NCBI RefSeq assembly: GCF_012927125.1
Contig: NZ_JABBFZ010000012.1
Coordinates: 62,001 to 126,000 of the forward strand
Direction: 5' to 3'
From: Paraburkholderia antibiotica
GTDB lineage: Bacteria > Pseudomonadota > Gammaproteobacteria > Burkholderiales > Burkholderiaceae
Length of the DNA stretch: 64,000 bases
Shown: positions 8,929 to 17,379 of the stretch, one piece after another
How the letters are laid out: each line of letters begins with the position of its first letter
Numbering within the stretch: position 1 is the first letter of the stretch
Program-made: the position numbers and the translations under genes
The notes under the pieces: model-generated
The model's input: the letters and a program-made list of their open reading frames with translations, nothing else
Databases searched by the model: none
What the model was told of the DNA's origin: nothing

Positions 8929-9174
8929 ATGCTGAACCCTTCGAAATCCGATTGCATCAAGATTCTCTCGGCTGCCAGCGAACTGGCCGATGACTCCCTG
9001 TTGTCGCTCGATCATGGCCGGCTCGGCCTGAGCCGCAACTGCATGCTCGCTACCGCGTCCTTTCTGATCGAACGGGCCTGTTTCCGGCGTTACCGGGAAG
9101 CTGACGGCCATTATGCCGTCGGCGCATTGTCGCTGCAGGGGCGCTGGCGGCTCGATCAGCTGTCGAACGGCTGA
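8929..9174 (+). CDS. Small hypothetical protein, 81 aa
   Basis: I do not recognise a named family. The product is mixed helical, begins MLNPSKSDCIKILSAASELA and ends with a strand-like GHYAVGALSLQGRWRLDQL, which could be a small winged-helix or alpha/beta fold. There is no signal peptide or membrane span. The start is the ATG at 8929, nine bases after a GAGGA-like site; the frame is open further upstream but that part looks non-coding. It lies alone between the divergent GH15 gene and the small DUF3096 gene. Codon usage is like its neighbours, so I consider it a real but uncharacterised gene. Confidence 0.55.
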   Translation: MLNPSKSDCIKILSAASELADDSLLSLDHGRLGLSRNCMLATASFLIERACFRRYREADGHYAVGALSLQGRWRLDQLSNG

Positions 9175-9431
9175 GCGATAGCGCCGGATTTTTCGCAGCG
9201 CATCATCGGCGCGTTTTCGCTTCGCATTCCTATCGCGCGGGTTTCCCCGCCTTCGTGTTCGCGCGTCCGTACGCGGCATGTCACGCCATGCCGCGTTATG
9301 TCGGCCGCTGGGCGGTCTCGTCCACGCGACGCAATGAATTCGCCTTCAATACGCCTGCGCACGCTTTCACGCGCGCAGGCCATGCCGATACCGGTCGCAA
9401 CACGTGCGCCCGGTATCGGCTCGCGTGTCGT

Positions 9432-9584
9432 TCACAGATGCGACGAGCCCACGCCGAAGATGCCAATGATGCCGATGATGATCAGATAGAGCGCGACGAT
9501 GTAGTTCAACAGGCGCGGCATGACCAGAATCAGGATGCCGGCGATCAGCGAAACGAGCGGGCCCAGGCTGAGAGTGACGTTCAT
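9432..9584 (-). CDS. DUF3096-like small membrane protein, 50 aa
   Basis: Reading from the ATG at 9584 (preceded on that strand by a GGAGTC-like site), the product is MNVTLSLGPLVSLIAGILIL, then a Pro-Arg turn, then YIVALYLIIIGIIGIFGVG to a TGA at 9432. It has two hydrophobic helices joined by a short MPRLLNY loop, the typical layout and length of DUF3096 proteins. It is probably an inner-membrane hairpin protein. Function is unknown. The very hydrophobic composition with GC-rich codons argues strongly against a chance frame. Confidence 0.8.
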   Translation of the reverse strand: MNVTLSLGPLVSLIAGILILVMPRLLNYIVALYLIIIGIIGIFGVGSSHL

Positions 9585-9980
9585 GGAGACTCCGTAGTTG
9601 AGACGCGTAACACGCGATTGAAAAAATGCCCCGTCGCGCGGGACCCAAAGCTGCCGACGCGGACCGCTCGTAGTCGGGTCCGCGCAGTTCGCCTATGCGG
9701 CCGGCCCGCATCGCCGGTCGCACAGCGGCTTATACCGTGCTCGTGCAGCGGCCGGATTCGCTGCATGATCCGGCCTAACGCTTTTATACTGGCTTCATAA
9801 CGACACTGCGCAACACGATGCAACACAGCGCACTGCTGCGGCAACACCGTAGCGACCACGCGGCAACCCTGTGGCAACCACGCGGAACGACGCCCGGTCC
9901 GCGGCGCGGCAGACCAGACACCGTTATCACCACCCATACTCAAACTGCTTGCACCAGACAACCGATGTCGAGGAGGTTCC
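9585..9980. other. Intergenic region ahead of the lactonase-fold gene
   Basis: No convincing gene. An 8-bp perfect stem (GGCCGGAT at 9750-9757 with ATCCGGCC at 9768-9775) is followed by TATACT (9785-9790), a strong -10 candidate for the downstream gene with a leader of about 185 bases. A second stem, GCGGACC with GGTCCGC, lies at 9659-9683. The last 20 bases hold an excellent ribosome binding site (GAGGAGG) for the start at 9981. Confidence 0.4.
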
Positions 9981-11327
9981 ATGTTTCGTAGTCGCCGTGC
10001 CGTCGGGCGGGTTGCTGCGCGCCCGCTTTCAAATGCCGTTTCTACTTCTGTCTCTGCTTCTACTTTTACTTCTACTTCTGTTCCCGGTCTTCATCCGGCT
10101 CGCGCGGATCGGCCCGCGAGTTTGCGCAGCGCCTGCTCGATGATAAAAGGTTTCATGCTCATGGTCTCGATCGTTGCTTCGCCCGCGTATGCGCAAGATT
10201 CCGGCCCGGTCCCCGCGGACGGTGTCTATACGATGCTGGTCGGCACTTACACCGGCGGCAAGAGCCAGGGCATCTACGTCTACCGCTTCGACACGAAGAC
10301 GGGCGCGGCGACCCAGGTGTCGGTCGCGCCGACGGTCAATCCGTCGTTTCTGGTCGTGAGCCGCGACCGCCACTTCGTTTATTCGGTCAACGAACTGCCC
10401 GGCGACAACGGCCCGGCCACGCAGCGCGGCGGCATCAGCGCGTTCGGCTTCGATGCCGCGCGCGGACAGCTGACGTTTCTGAACAAGGTGTCGTCGGACG
10501 GCAATGATCCGTGCTATCTGAGCATCTCGCCGGACGGCAAGTATCTGCTGACGGCGAACTATTCGGTCGCGGCCGATCCGGGCGGCAGCTTCGCGGTGTT
10601 TCCGCTGCAAGGCGATGGCCAGGTCGGCACGTCGGTGCAGACCGTGCATCACGAGGGCGGCGGTCCGGTGAAAGGGCGGCAGGACAACTCGCACGTGCAC
10701 TCCACCGTGTTCTCGCCGGACGGGCGGTACCTGTTCGCGCAGGACCTCGGCGCCGACAAGCTGTACTCGTACCGCTATGCGCCGCAGAGCGGTTCCGGCG
10801 CCGGCCCGTTCGCCGCGACGGACTGGGGTTATACGCAGCAGAAGGCCGGCACGGGTCCGCGTCATCTGATCTTCGGCAAGGACGGTCGACATGCGTATCT
10901 GACGAGCGAACTCGCCGCGACGGTCAGCACCTTCGACTATCAGGACGGCAAGCTCAAGCTCGTGCAGACCTTGCCGCTCGCCCAACCGGGCTTCAAGGGC
11001 GCGGTGGGCGCGGCGGCGATCCACCTGTCGCCGGACGGACGCTTCGTGTACGCGTCCAATCGCGGCGATGCCAACGAGATCGTGATCTTCTCGGTCGATC
11101 CCGCCAATGGACATCTGAAGCAGATCGGCCGGCAGTCGAGCCTCGGCAAGTCGCCGCGCGAGTTCGCGATCGATCCGAGCGGCAACTGGCTGATCGTCGG
11201 CAATCAACTGAGCGACACGGTGTACGTGTTCAAGCGCGATCCGCAGACCGGTCTGCTCGACCCGACGCCGAAGCAGCATTTCGAACTCGGCTCGCCGGTC
11301 GACTTCAAGCTGGTGTCGCCGTCGTGA
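9981..11327 (+). CDS. Secreted lactonase-family seven-bladed beta-propeller protein
   Basis: From about residue 80 the sequence is a lactonase/YncE-type beta-propeller (Pgl-like, PF10282), with repeated blades such as FLVVSRDRHFVYSVNE, YLSISPDGKYLLTANY, TVFSPDGRYLFAQDL and IHLSPDGRFVYASN. The fold includes 6-phosphogluconolactonase, but many exported members have other or unknown roles. A signal-like segment MIKGFMLMVSIVASPAYAQ starts at residue 54, so this copy is probably periplasmic. The ATG at 9981 follows a near-perfect GAGGAGG site. This leaves a 53-residue Ser/Thr-rich leader encoded by a pyrimidine-rich ACTTCT repeat, which is odd; initiation at the later ATG (10140) is an alternative. 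Confidence 0.85.
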   Translation: MFRSRRAVGRVAARPLSNAVSTSVSASTFTSTSVPGLHPARADRPASLRSACSMIKGFMLMVSIVASPAYAQDSGPVPADGVYTMLVGTYTGGKSQGIYVYRFDTKTGAATQVSVAPTVNPSFLVVSRDRHFVYSVNELPGDNGPATQRGGISAFGFDAARGQLTFLNKVSSDGNDPCYLSISPDGKYLLTANYSVAADPGGSFAVFPLQGDGQVGTSVQTVHHEGGGPVKGRQDNSHVHSTVFSPDGRYLFAQDLGADKLYSYRYAPQSGSGAGPFAATDWGYTQQKAGTGPRHLIFGKDGRHAYLTSELAATVSTFDYQDGKLKLVQTLPLAQPGFKGAVGAAAIHLSPDGRFVYASNRGDANEIVIFSVDPANGHLKQIGRQSSLGKSPREFAIDPSGNWLIVGNQLSDTVYVFKRDPQTGLLDPTPKQHFELGSPVDFKLVSPS

Positions 11328-11403
11328 GGTAGAGCGCGCGCGTCGGCGGGTACAGCGACGCGGTGCAATGCCGGCACGTCGGCAAGCAGGCAATGCAGCC
11401 AAT

Positions 11404-11447
11404 AAAAAACGGACCGCTCACGAATGTGAGGCGGTCCGTTTTTTTTT
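11404..11447. terminator. Rho-independent terminator
   Basis: A stem CGGACCGC with GCGGTCCG (one bulged G) and an inner TCAC/GTGA extension over a GAAT loop, flanked by A6 and T9. It lies between the convergent lactonase-fold and ftsK genes and should act on the plus strand and probably both. Confidence 0.88.
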
Positions 11448-11518
11448 CATCCCGGCAACCGGACGATGGCGGCTTTATCGCTTCATCGATACCCAGCCGC
11501 CGTCGATGCACCTACCGT

Positions 11519-14500
11519 TCATTCCGCCGGCCCCGGCGCCAGCACTTCGCGGCTGCCGTTGATGCTCATCGCCGACACGAGCCCGGCCGTTTCCATCTGT
11601 TCGACGAGTCGCGCCGCGCGGTTATAGCCGATGCGCAACTGCCGCTGCACCGACGAGATCGACGCGCGCCGCGTGCGCACGACGAACGCGACCGCTTCGT
11701 CGTAGAGCGGATCGGCTTCGGCATCGGGCGACTCGCCGAACAGGTCCTGCGCGGCGCCGCCCTCGGCGGCCGGGCCGTCGAGAATGCCTTCCTCGTACTG
11801 CGGCTCGCCGAACTGCTTCAGATACTCGACGATCGCATGCACTTCCTCGTCCGCGACGAACGCGCCGTGCACGCGTTGCGGGTAGCCGGTGCCCGGTGGC
11901 AGGAACAGCATGTCGCCCTGGCCGAGCAGCGACTCGGCGCCCATCTGGTCGAGAATCGTGCGCGAGTCGATCTTCGACGACACCTGGAACGCGACACGCG
12001 TCGGAATGTTCGCCTTGATGAGGCCGGTGATCACGTCGACGGAGGGCCGCTGCGTCGCGAGGATCAGGTGGATGCCGGCCGCGCGCGCCTTCTGCGCGAG
12101 CCGCGCGATCAGCTCCTCGATCTTCTTGCCGGCGACCATCATCAGATCGGCGAGCTCGTCGATCACGACCACGATCAGCGGTAGCGGCGCGAGCGGTTCG
12201 GGGGCGTCGGGCGTCAGCGAGAACGGGTTGCCGAGCTTCTTGCCCTTCGCCTCGGTGTCGCGAATCTTTTGATTGAAGCCGGCGAGATTGCGCACGCCGA
12301 CCGCCGACATCAAGCGGTAGCGCTTCTCCATTTCGCCGACACACCAGTTCAGCGCGTTGGCCGCGAGCTTCATGTCGGTGACGACCGGCGCGAGCAGATG
12401 CGGAATGCCTTCGTAGACGGAAAGCTCCAGCATCTTCGGGTCGATCATGATCAGGCGCACTTCCTCGGGCGTCGCCTTGAACAGCAGCGAGCAGATCATC
12501 GCGTTGATCGCGACCGACTTGCCCGAGCCGGTCGTGCCGGCCACCAGCATGTGCGGCGCCTTCGCGAGATCGGCGACGACCGGATGGCCGGTGATGTCCT
12601 TGCCCATCGCGAGTGTCAGTTGCGAATGCGAATTCTGGTAGACGCTCGCTTCGAGAATCTCCGACAGGCGGATCGTCTGGCGCTTCGCGTTCGGCAGTTC
12701 GAGACCCATGCAGGTCTTGCCGGGAATCGTCTCGACCACGCGGATCGACGTGAGGCCGAGGCCGCGCGACAGGTCCTTCATCAGGCCGACGATCTGGCTG
12801 CCGCGCACGCCGAGCGCGGGCTCGACTTCGAAGCGCGTGATGACCGGACCGGCCGATGCGCCCACCACCGTCACCGGCACCTTGAATTCCTGCAGACGCT
12901 GTTCGATCAACTGGCCGGTTTCACGGAGCCTTTCGTCGGAGATCGGTTCGATGTCGGCGTCGGCGGGGGCGAGCAGATCGAGCGTCGGCAGTTCGACCAT
13001 CGATGCGGCCGGCGCGTGGAATTCGAAGCCGTTGACCGGCGCGTGGCCGCGCAGTGGCGCGCGAGCGGCTGGGGGCTCGGTTGCGGCTGCTGCGGGTGAC
13101 GGTTCGGTCGTGGGCTCGGCGGAGGGCGTTGCCGGCGATGGCTCGGTCGCCGGTTGGCCATCGGGCTGGGTGATGGCCTGGGCGGTTTGGGCGGTCGGGT
13201 AGGCCGCGGGTGTGGGCAGCGGCGATGTCGATGTCGGTGCTGCTGATGTTGTCGACGCGAGTTGCGATGCGCTGACCTCGGGTGCAGGGACTTCGCTGAG
13301 CGACGGCACGGATGCGGCCGGCGCGAGTTCGGCCGCGGGCGCTGCCGGGACGGTTGCCTGGGTGGGCGGTTGCGTCGGCGTTGCCGCTGCCGCGCTCGAC
13401 GGTTCCGAAGCCGGGATGCCGGCGATGGAGGCTCGGTCCTCGCCTGTCGATGAGTCGACGCTCGTGACCGGTGCAACGAAGCCAGGGACACGGACCACGT
13501 TGGGGGTGACGGTGGTTTGCGTCGGTACGGTTGTAGGTGCCGGTGCGGGTGACGACGCAGGCATCGCCTCAGGCGCAGAGACAGGCGCGACGTCAGGCTC
13601 AGCCGCTATGGGCTGCGAATCATGCGACTGCGCTGTCGCACGCTGCGCCGCAGCGGGGCCAAGCTTGCTTTCCCAAGGCACGAGCGCTTTGTCGATGACG
13701 AGTTCGGCTGTGGGTGCCGCTGGCTGCATCGGTTGTAGCGGTTCGGCCGGTTGCGTCGGCTGAGCCGGCTGGGTCGGTACGGTCGGTACAACGGCGACGG
13801 GCTCCGCCGTGGAGACAGCGACTGGCGCGAGCGGCTGGGCTGTCGCGGCGGCGACATGCGCTCCCGATTCCGCGGCAGGCGTTGCTTCGTCTTGCCATGG
13901 CGCCGGGACCACGGTCGTCGTCGGCTCGGCCGTCGTTTGCGTGGTGGCGTGCGAAGGGGCGGCCGGTTCGCTGACTGGTTGCGACGTAGTCTCGGTCTGA
14001 GCGATGTGCGGAAGGGTAGGGCTCGGCTGTGACTCTTGCGATTCTTGCGACGCGGGTGATTCGCTAGCGATGGATGCAACCGGCTTGGTCGACTCGCGTT
14101 CGATCCGCGCGTCCTCTTGCCGCGCCTCTTCGTGCAGACGGGCCGCGAAACGCTGGAACGAGGTCGACGGGGAGGCCGACGTCGGATGCTGTGGCGCGGT
14201 TTTAGTGACCGGCTCGATTGCTGCCGCAGTCGTCGTGACTGCAGCAGCTACCTCAGCCGCCATCTGAGCAACCGGCTCAACCGCACTCATCGGCTGCGGC
14301 GCAACCGTCGGCGGCACGTGAATGATCGGCGGCTCGGTTGGCCATTGCGCCACGGGCACGGTGTCGACCTCGATTGGCGTATCGACGATGCTCGGGGTGG
14401 CGTCCGCGTTGTGGGCTGGGTCCAATGCCGCTGCGGTCGGTGCGGTTTCAATGGGCGCCACTGCGGCCGCTTCAACTCGCGGCTGGATCGCGTCCGTGCG

Positions 14501-16498
14501 GTGTGCTGCATCCCATGCCGCTTCGAGCGGTGCGGCTTCAACGCGTGCCACTGCAGTCACTTCAACCGGAGGCTGGCTGGCATCCGCGCGGTGTGCTGCA
14601 CCCAATGCCGCTTCAAGCGGCGCAGCTCCAACCGGTGCGACTGCAGCCGCTTCAACTGGCGACTGAATTGCGTTCGGGCTGTGCGCTTCATCCAACGCTG
14701 CTTCGGGCAGTGTGACTTCAACGGGCGCCACTGTGGCCATTTCAACCGGCGACTGGATCGCATTCGCGCTGTGCGCTTCACTCAATGCCTTTTCGAGCGG
14801 CGCAGCTTCAACCCGTGCTACTGCAGCCGCTTCAACCGGCAATTGCATCGCCGCATTCACCGACTCGGCTTCGACCGCCTCGCCAACCACCTGCTGTGCC
14901 GGCTCTGCCGCCAGCGTCCCAACCTGATCGACAGCCGCCGCATCTGTCGGCAGCGCCGCCGCGTCCAGACCCAGCGCCGCACTCTCCACCTCACCAACCT
15001 TCGCGTTCTCCGCGCCGCGGCTGCGCGCGAGGCTCACGCCGGCCATGTCGGTCCAGCGCGCGGTATTTTCGGCGATGCTGCGCAGCGTCTCCTGGACGCT
15101 CGCGGGCGGTGTGACCTGCGACGCATTCGCGAGCGGACGCGTAAAAGTCGGCGCGTTCCGGCGTGCGGACGACGGCGGCATCACGCCGTTGTTGCGCGTC
15201 ATCTGGAGCGGCTGACGCGGCGTCGCGCCACGATTGAGCGGTGCGGTTCCATCCGCCGGACGTTGCGGCGACGGCGCCGACGGTCGGTTGCCACGCGTCG
15301 CCGCGTGCACCGATCCCGACGTCATGCCGATCCCCGCGCCCGATGCCGACGAACGTCCGGCCATCGCTTGCGCTGCGCGCGGCGATACGCCTGATGCGGC
15401 GGCAGCTGTCGCCGCCAGTGCGGCACTGGAACCGAACGACGTCGCCGGGCGTTGTTCGCCGGCGGCGCGTCGGCCGATCTGCGGCGCACCATCGCGAGCC
15501 GGTGCAGCTGCACCTGTCGCAGCGCCTGCCGCAAGCCCCGAGCCGCCCGAGCCGCCCGCCGCTCCCGCCAGCGGCGCATTCGCGCGCGTCTCCGTCGGTC
15601 GCAGCCAGCCGGCCGGCGCGACCGGTTCGGTCGGAACGAACGGCGTGGCCGCTTTGCCGGCGACCTTGTCCGCGAATGGGTCCGCCGCCTTGTCCGTGCC
15701 GGGCGTTCGCGTCCGCGTGGAAGAGGAATAGGCCGAAGCCGCCGAGCGGGGCGTCGCGATCGTCCCCGTGCGCAACACCGGTTCGACCGGCTTCGCCGAT
15801 CCGCGCGTCATACCTGCGCCGGTACCCGTGCCGGTACCCGCACCCATACCCGAGCTGCCGTCCGCGCGCCAACCCGAGCCGACGCCACGCGCGGCAGCGT
15901 CCTGGCTACCACCGAGACCCGCGGCAGTCGCACCGGCGACGGAGCCGGCGCCATCGCGCCCACCGCGTCCGCCCGCGGGCGGACGCCACACCGTCGGTCG
16001 CGCATAACGACCCCGGCTGGTTTTCGGCGCCATCGTATTGGTGGCCGGCATCGCATGCGACGGCGCGTCGTCGTCGACCGTGCGATAGCGGCGCGCTTCC
16101 TCGTCGCGCTTCGCGAGCCCGCGCGACAGACCGAGACCGAATGCGCCGTCGGCCCACATCGCGACGTCGCTCCAGCGGAAATCGATCAGCCACGGCAGGC
16201 TGATCAGCAGCAGCGCGAGCGCCGCGAGCGGCGTGCCGATATGGCCGAGCAGATGGCCGAAGCCGGCGGCGAGCGCGTGCCCGAATCCGTTGACGCCCGT
16301 CAGATCGAGCAGCGTGCCTTCGAGCGTGCAACTGGCGATCAGCACGCAGACGAAGCCAAGCCACAGCCGGATCGTGCCGGGGCCGCGCAGACCCGCGCCG
16401 CCCGGCAGCACCGACTTCACGAGGCGCCACAAAAGAGGAATAAACCAGACGGCCGACCCGCCGAACCAGCCGAAAACTACCGTGTGCATACCAGACAT
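11519..16498 (-). CDS. ftsK: Large FtsK/SpoIIIE DNA translocase
   Basis: The 1659-residue protein is far longer than typical FtsK (800-1330). Residues 1-120 hold about three membrane helices. Residues 130-1150 form a low-complexity Ala/Pro/Thr/Glu linker. Then come the alpha/beta motor (Walker A AGTTGSGKS near residue 1320, Walker B IVVVIDELADL near 1440) and the C-terminal gamma winged helix (ISSVQRQLRIGYNRAARLVEQM) that reads KOPS sites. FtsK pumps DNA at the septum and activates XerCD recombination. An in-frame stop abuts the start codon, so the usual first membrane helix appears absent; this may be a lineage trait. Five 30-residue tandem repeats lie in the linker. Confidence 0.93.
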   Translation of the reverse strand: MSGMHTVVFGWFGGSAVWFIPLLWRLVKSVLPGGAGLRGPGTIRLWLGFVCVLIASCTLEGTLLDLTGVNGFGHALAAGFGHLLGHIGTPLAALALLLISLPWLIDFRWSDVAMWADGAFGLGLSRGLAKRDEEARRYRTVDDDAPSHAMPATNTMAPKTSRGRYARPTVWRPPAGGRGGRDGAGSVAGATAAGLGGSQDAAARGVGSGWRADGSSGMGAGTGTGTGAGMTRGSAKPVEPVLRTGTIATPRSAASAYSSSTRTRTPGTDKAADPFADKVAGKAATPFVPTEPVAPAGWLRPTETRANAPLAGAAGGSGGSGLAAGAATGAAAPARDGAPQIGRRAAGEQRPATSFGSSAALAATAAAASGVSPRAAQAMAGRSSASGAGIGMTSGSVHAATRGNRPSAPSPQRPADGTAPLNRGATPRQPLQMTRNNGVMPPSSARRNAPTFTRPLANASQVTPPASVQETLRSIAENTARWTDMAGVSLARSRGAENAKVGEVESAALGLDAAALPTDAAAVDQVGTLAAEPAQQVVGEAVEAESVNAAMQLPVEAAAVARVEAAPLEKALSEAHSANAIQSPVEMATVAPVEVTLPEAALDEAHSPNAIQSPVEAAAVAPVGAAPLEAALGAAHRADASQPPVEVTAVARVEAAPLEAAWDAAHRTDAIQPRVEAAAVAPIETAPTAAALDPAHNADATPSIVDTPIEVDTVPVAQWPTEPPIIHVPPTVAPQPMSAVEPVAQMAAEVAAAVTTTAAAIEPVTKTAPQHPTSASPSTSFQRFAARLHEEARQEDARIERESTKPVASIASESPASQESQESQPSPTLPHIAQTETTSQPVSEPAAPSHATTQTTAEPTTTVVPAPWQDEATPAAESGAHVAAATAQPLAPVAVSTAEPVAVVPTVPTQPAQPTQPAEPLQPMQPAAPTAELVIDKALVPWESKLGPAAAQRATAQSHDSQPIAAEPDVAPVSAPEAMPASSPAPAPTTVPTQTTVTPNVVRVPGFVAPVTSVDSSTGEDRASIAGIPASEPSSAAAATPTQPPTQATVPAAPAAELAPAASVPSLSEVPAPEVSASQLASTTSAAPTSTSPLPTPAAYPTAQTAQAITQPDGQPATEPSPATPSAEPTTEPSPAAAATEPPAARAPLRGHAPVNGFEFHAPAASMVELPTLDLLAPADADIEPISDERLRETGQLIEQRLQEFKVPVTVVGASAGPVITRFEVEPALGVRGSQIVGLMKDLSRGLGLTSIRVVETIPGKTCMGLELPNAKRQTIRLSEILEASVYQNSHSQLTLAMGKDITGHPVVADLAKAPHMLVAGTTGSGKSVAINAMICSLLFKATPEEVRLIMIDPKMLELSVYEGIPHLLAPVVTDMKLAANALNWCVGEMEKRYRLMSAVGVRNLAGFNQKIRDTEAKGKKLGNPFSLTPDAPEPLAPLPLIVVVIDELADLMMVAGKKIEELIARLAQKARAAGIHLILATQRPSVDVITGLIKANIPTRVAFQVSSKIDSRTILDQMGAESLLGQGDMLFLPPGTGYPQRVHGAFVADEEVHAIVEYLKQFGEPQYEEGILDGPAAEGGAAQDLFGESPDAEADPLYDEAVAFVVRTRRASISSVQRQLRIGYNRAARLVEQMETAGLVSAMSINGSREVLAPGPAE
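14387..14836. repeat. Five tandem 90-bp repeats inside ftsK
   Basis: On the coding (minus) strand these encode five in-phase 30-residue units (FtsK residues 555-704). Each starts like VEAAAVARVEAAPLE and ends in AH-x-x-x-AIQSP or a variant. Unit length is exactly preserved while residues drift, so this is an in-frame minisatellite in the disordered linker. It is a likely site of copy-number variation between strains. Confidence 0.85.
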
Positions 16499-16572
16499 CT
16501 ACAAATGACAGAGTGCGCGCATGCGCAACCCGTCGAGTTTAGGAGCGAACCGTCACGCGAACCACGCGCGCG

Positions 16573-17118
16573 TCATGGCGTCATTTGGTCGCTGCGATCG
16601 AACACCAGCGTGTCGCCGTTGTCGAGGATCAACTGCATCTGCTGCGGCGCGCGCATCTGCACGCCGGTGCGATCGACGCGCGTCAGCGCATCGAGGAACG
16701 GCCCTTCGATCTCGCCGCCCGGCGACACGCACGCCTTGCGCGTACCGGCGAGCAGACCGAAGCTCAGCTTGCCGTCCTTCAGCATGTACGCACCCATGAA
16801 GCGGTTGCAGCCCGAAAAGCCGCTCGCGTGACGCTTGCCGCCTTCGGTGGACAGCGCCAGCGACAGCGCGCCCTGATCTTTCGACGGCACCGCGCGCGCG
16901 CTGCCGTCGGCGTTCTTCCACGAGCTCAGCGTCCAGCTGGTGTCGTCGAGCAACTGCGCGGCGGCGGGGTTGAACGGATCGGGCGGCGGCGCGGCCGTAT
17001 CGGGATGTTTCGGCATCGCGCAGGCACCGAGCAGCACGGCGACGCTCAACGTGGCGACGGCCGTGCGCAGGCACGGAGTGATGCGGGCAAGACGTCGCGG
17101 GGTAGAGCGGGTGAGCAT
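16573..17118 (-). CDS. META-domain (HslJ-like) lipoprotein
   Basis: This 181-residue protein has a hydrophobic signal segment ending in LLGAC, a good lipobox, so it is probably lipidated at that cysteine. The mature part holds one META domain: LDDTSWTLSSWKNADG at its start, then a GFSGCNRFMGAY core with the family's conserved Gly-Cys-Asn-Arg. HslJ-like proteins are linked to envelope stress and novobiocin resistance in E. coli, but the activity is unknown. The ATG at 17118 follows AGAGGA by eight bases; the frame could also begin at a TTG 18 bases upstream. It lies 74 bases before ftsK on the same strand. Confidence 0.88.
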   Translation of the reverse strand: MLTRSTPRRLARITPCLRTAVATLSVAVLLGACAMPKHPDTAAPPPDPFNPAAAQLLDDTSWTLSSWKNADGSARAVPSKDQGALSLALSTEGGKRHASGFSGCNRFMGAYMLKDGKLSFGLLAGTRKACVSPGGEIEGPFLDALTRVDRTGVQMRAPQQMQLILDNGDTLVFDRSDQMTP

Positions 17119-17379
17119 GGCGTCGGTCCTCTTCAAACTGGGCGAAGGCGTAAGGGTAACGTACTAAGCTTGTCGTGCGCGAGCGAAGGCGCGCTCGCGA
17201 ACGCGCAATGATGACGAGATCGTTAAATCGGCGAGATCGCGCAGGCGCGCGCGACGGCTCGCGATTGCCTCGAGAGCGCCGCGCAGGCGCCTCGCAGCCG
17301 CCGCGTGCCGAGGGGCCCGCATGTTAACATTCGCGTTCCAACTCATCCCACCCTCATCCGACTTTTATCTGGAGACTCC

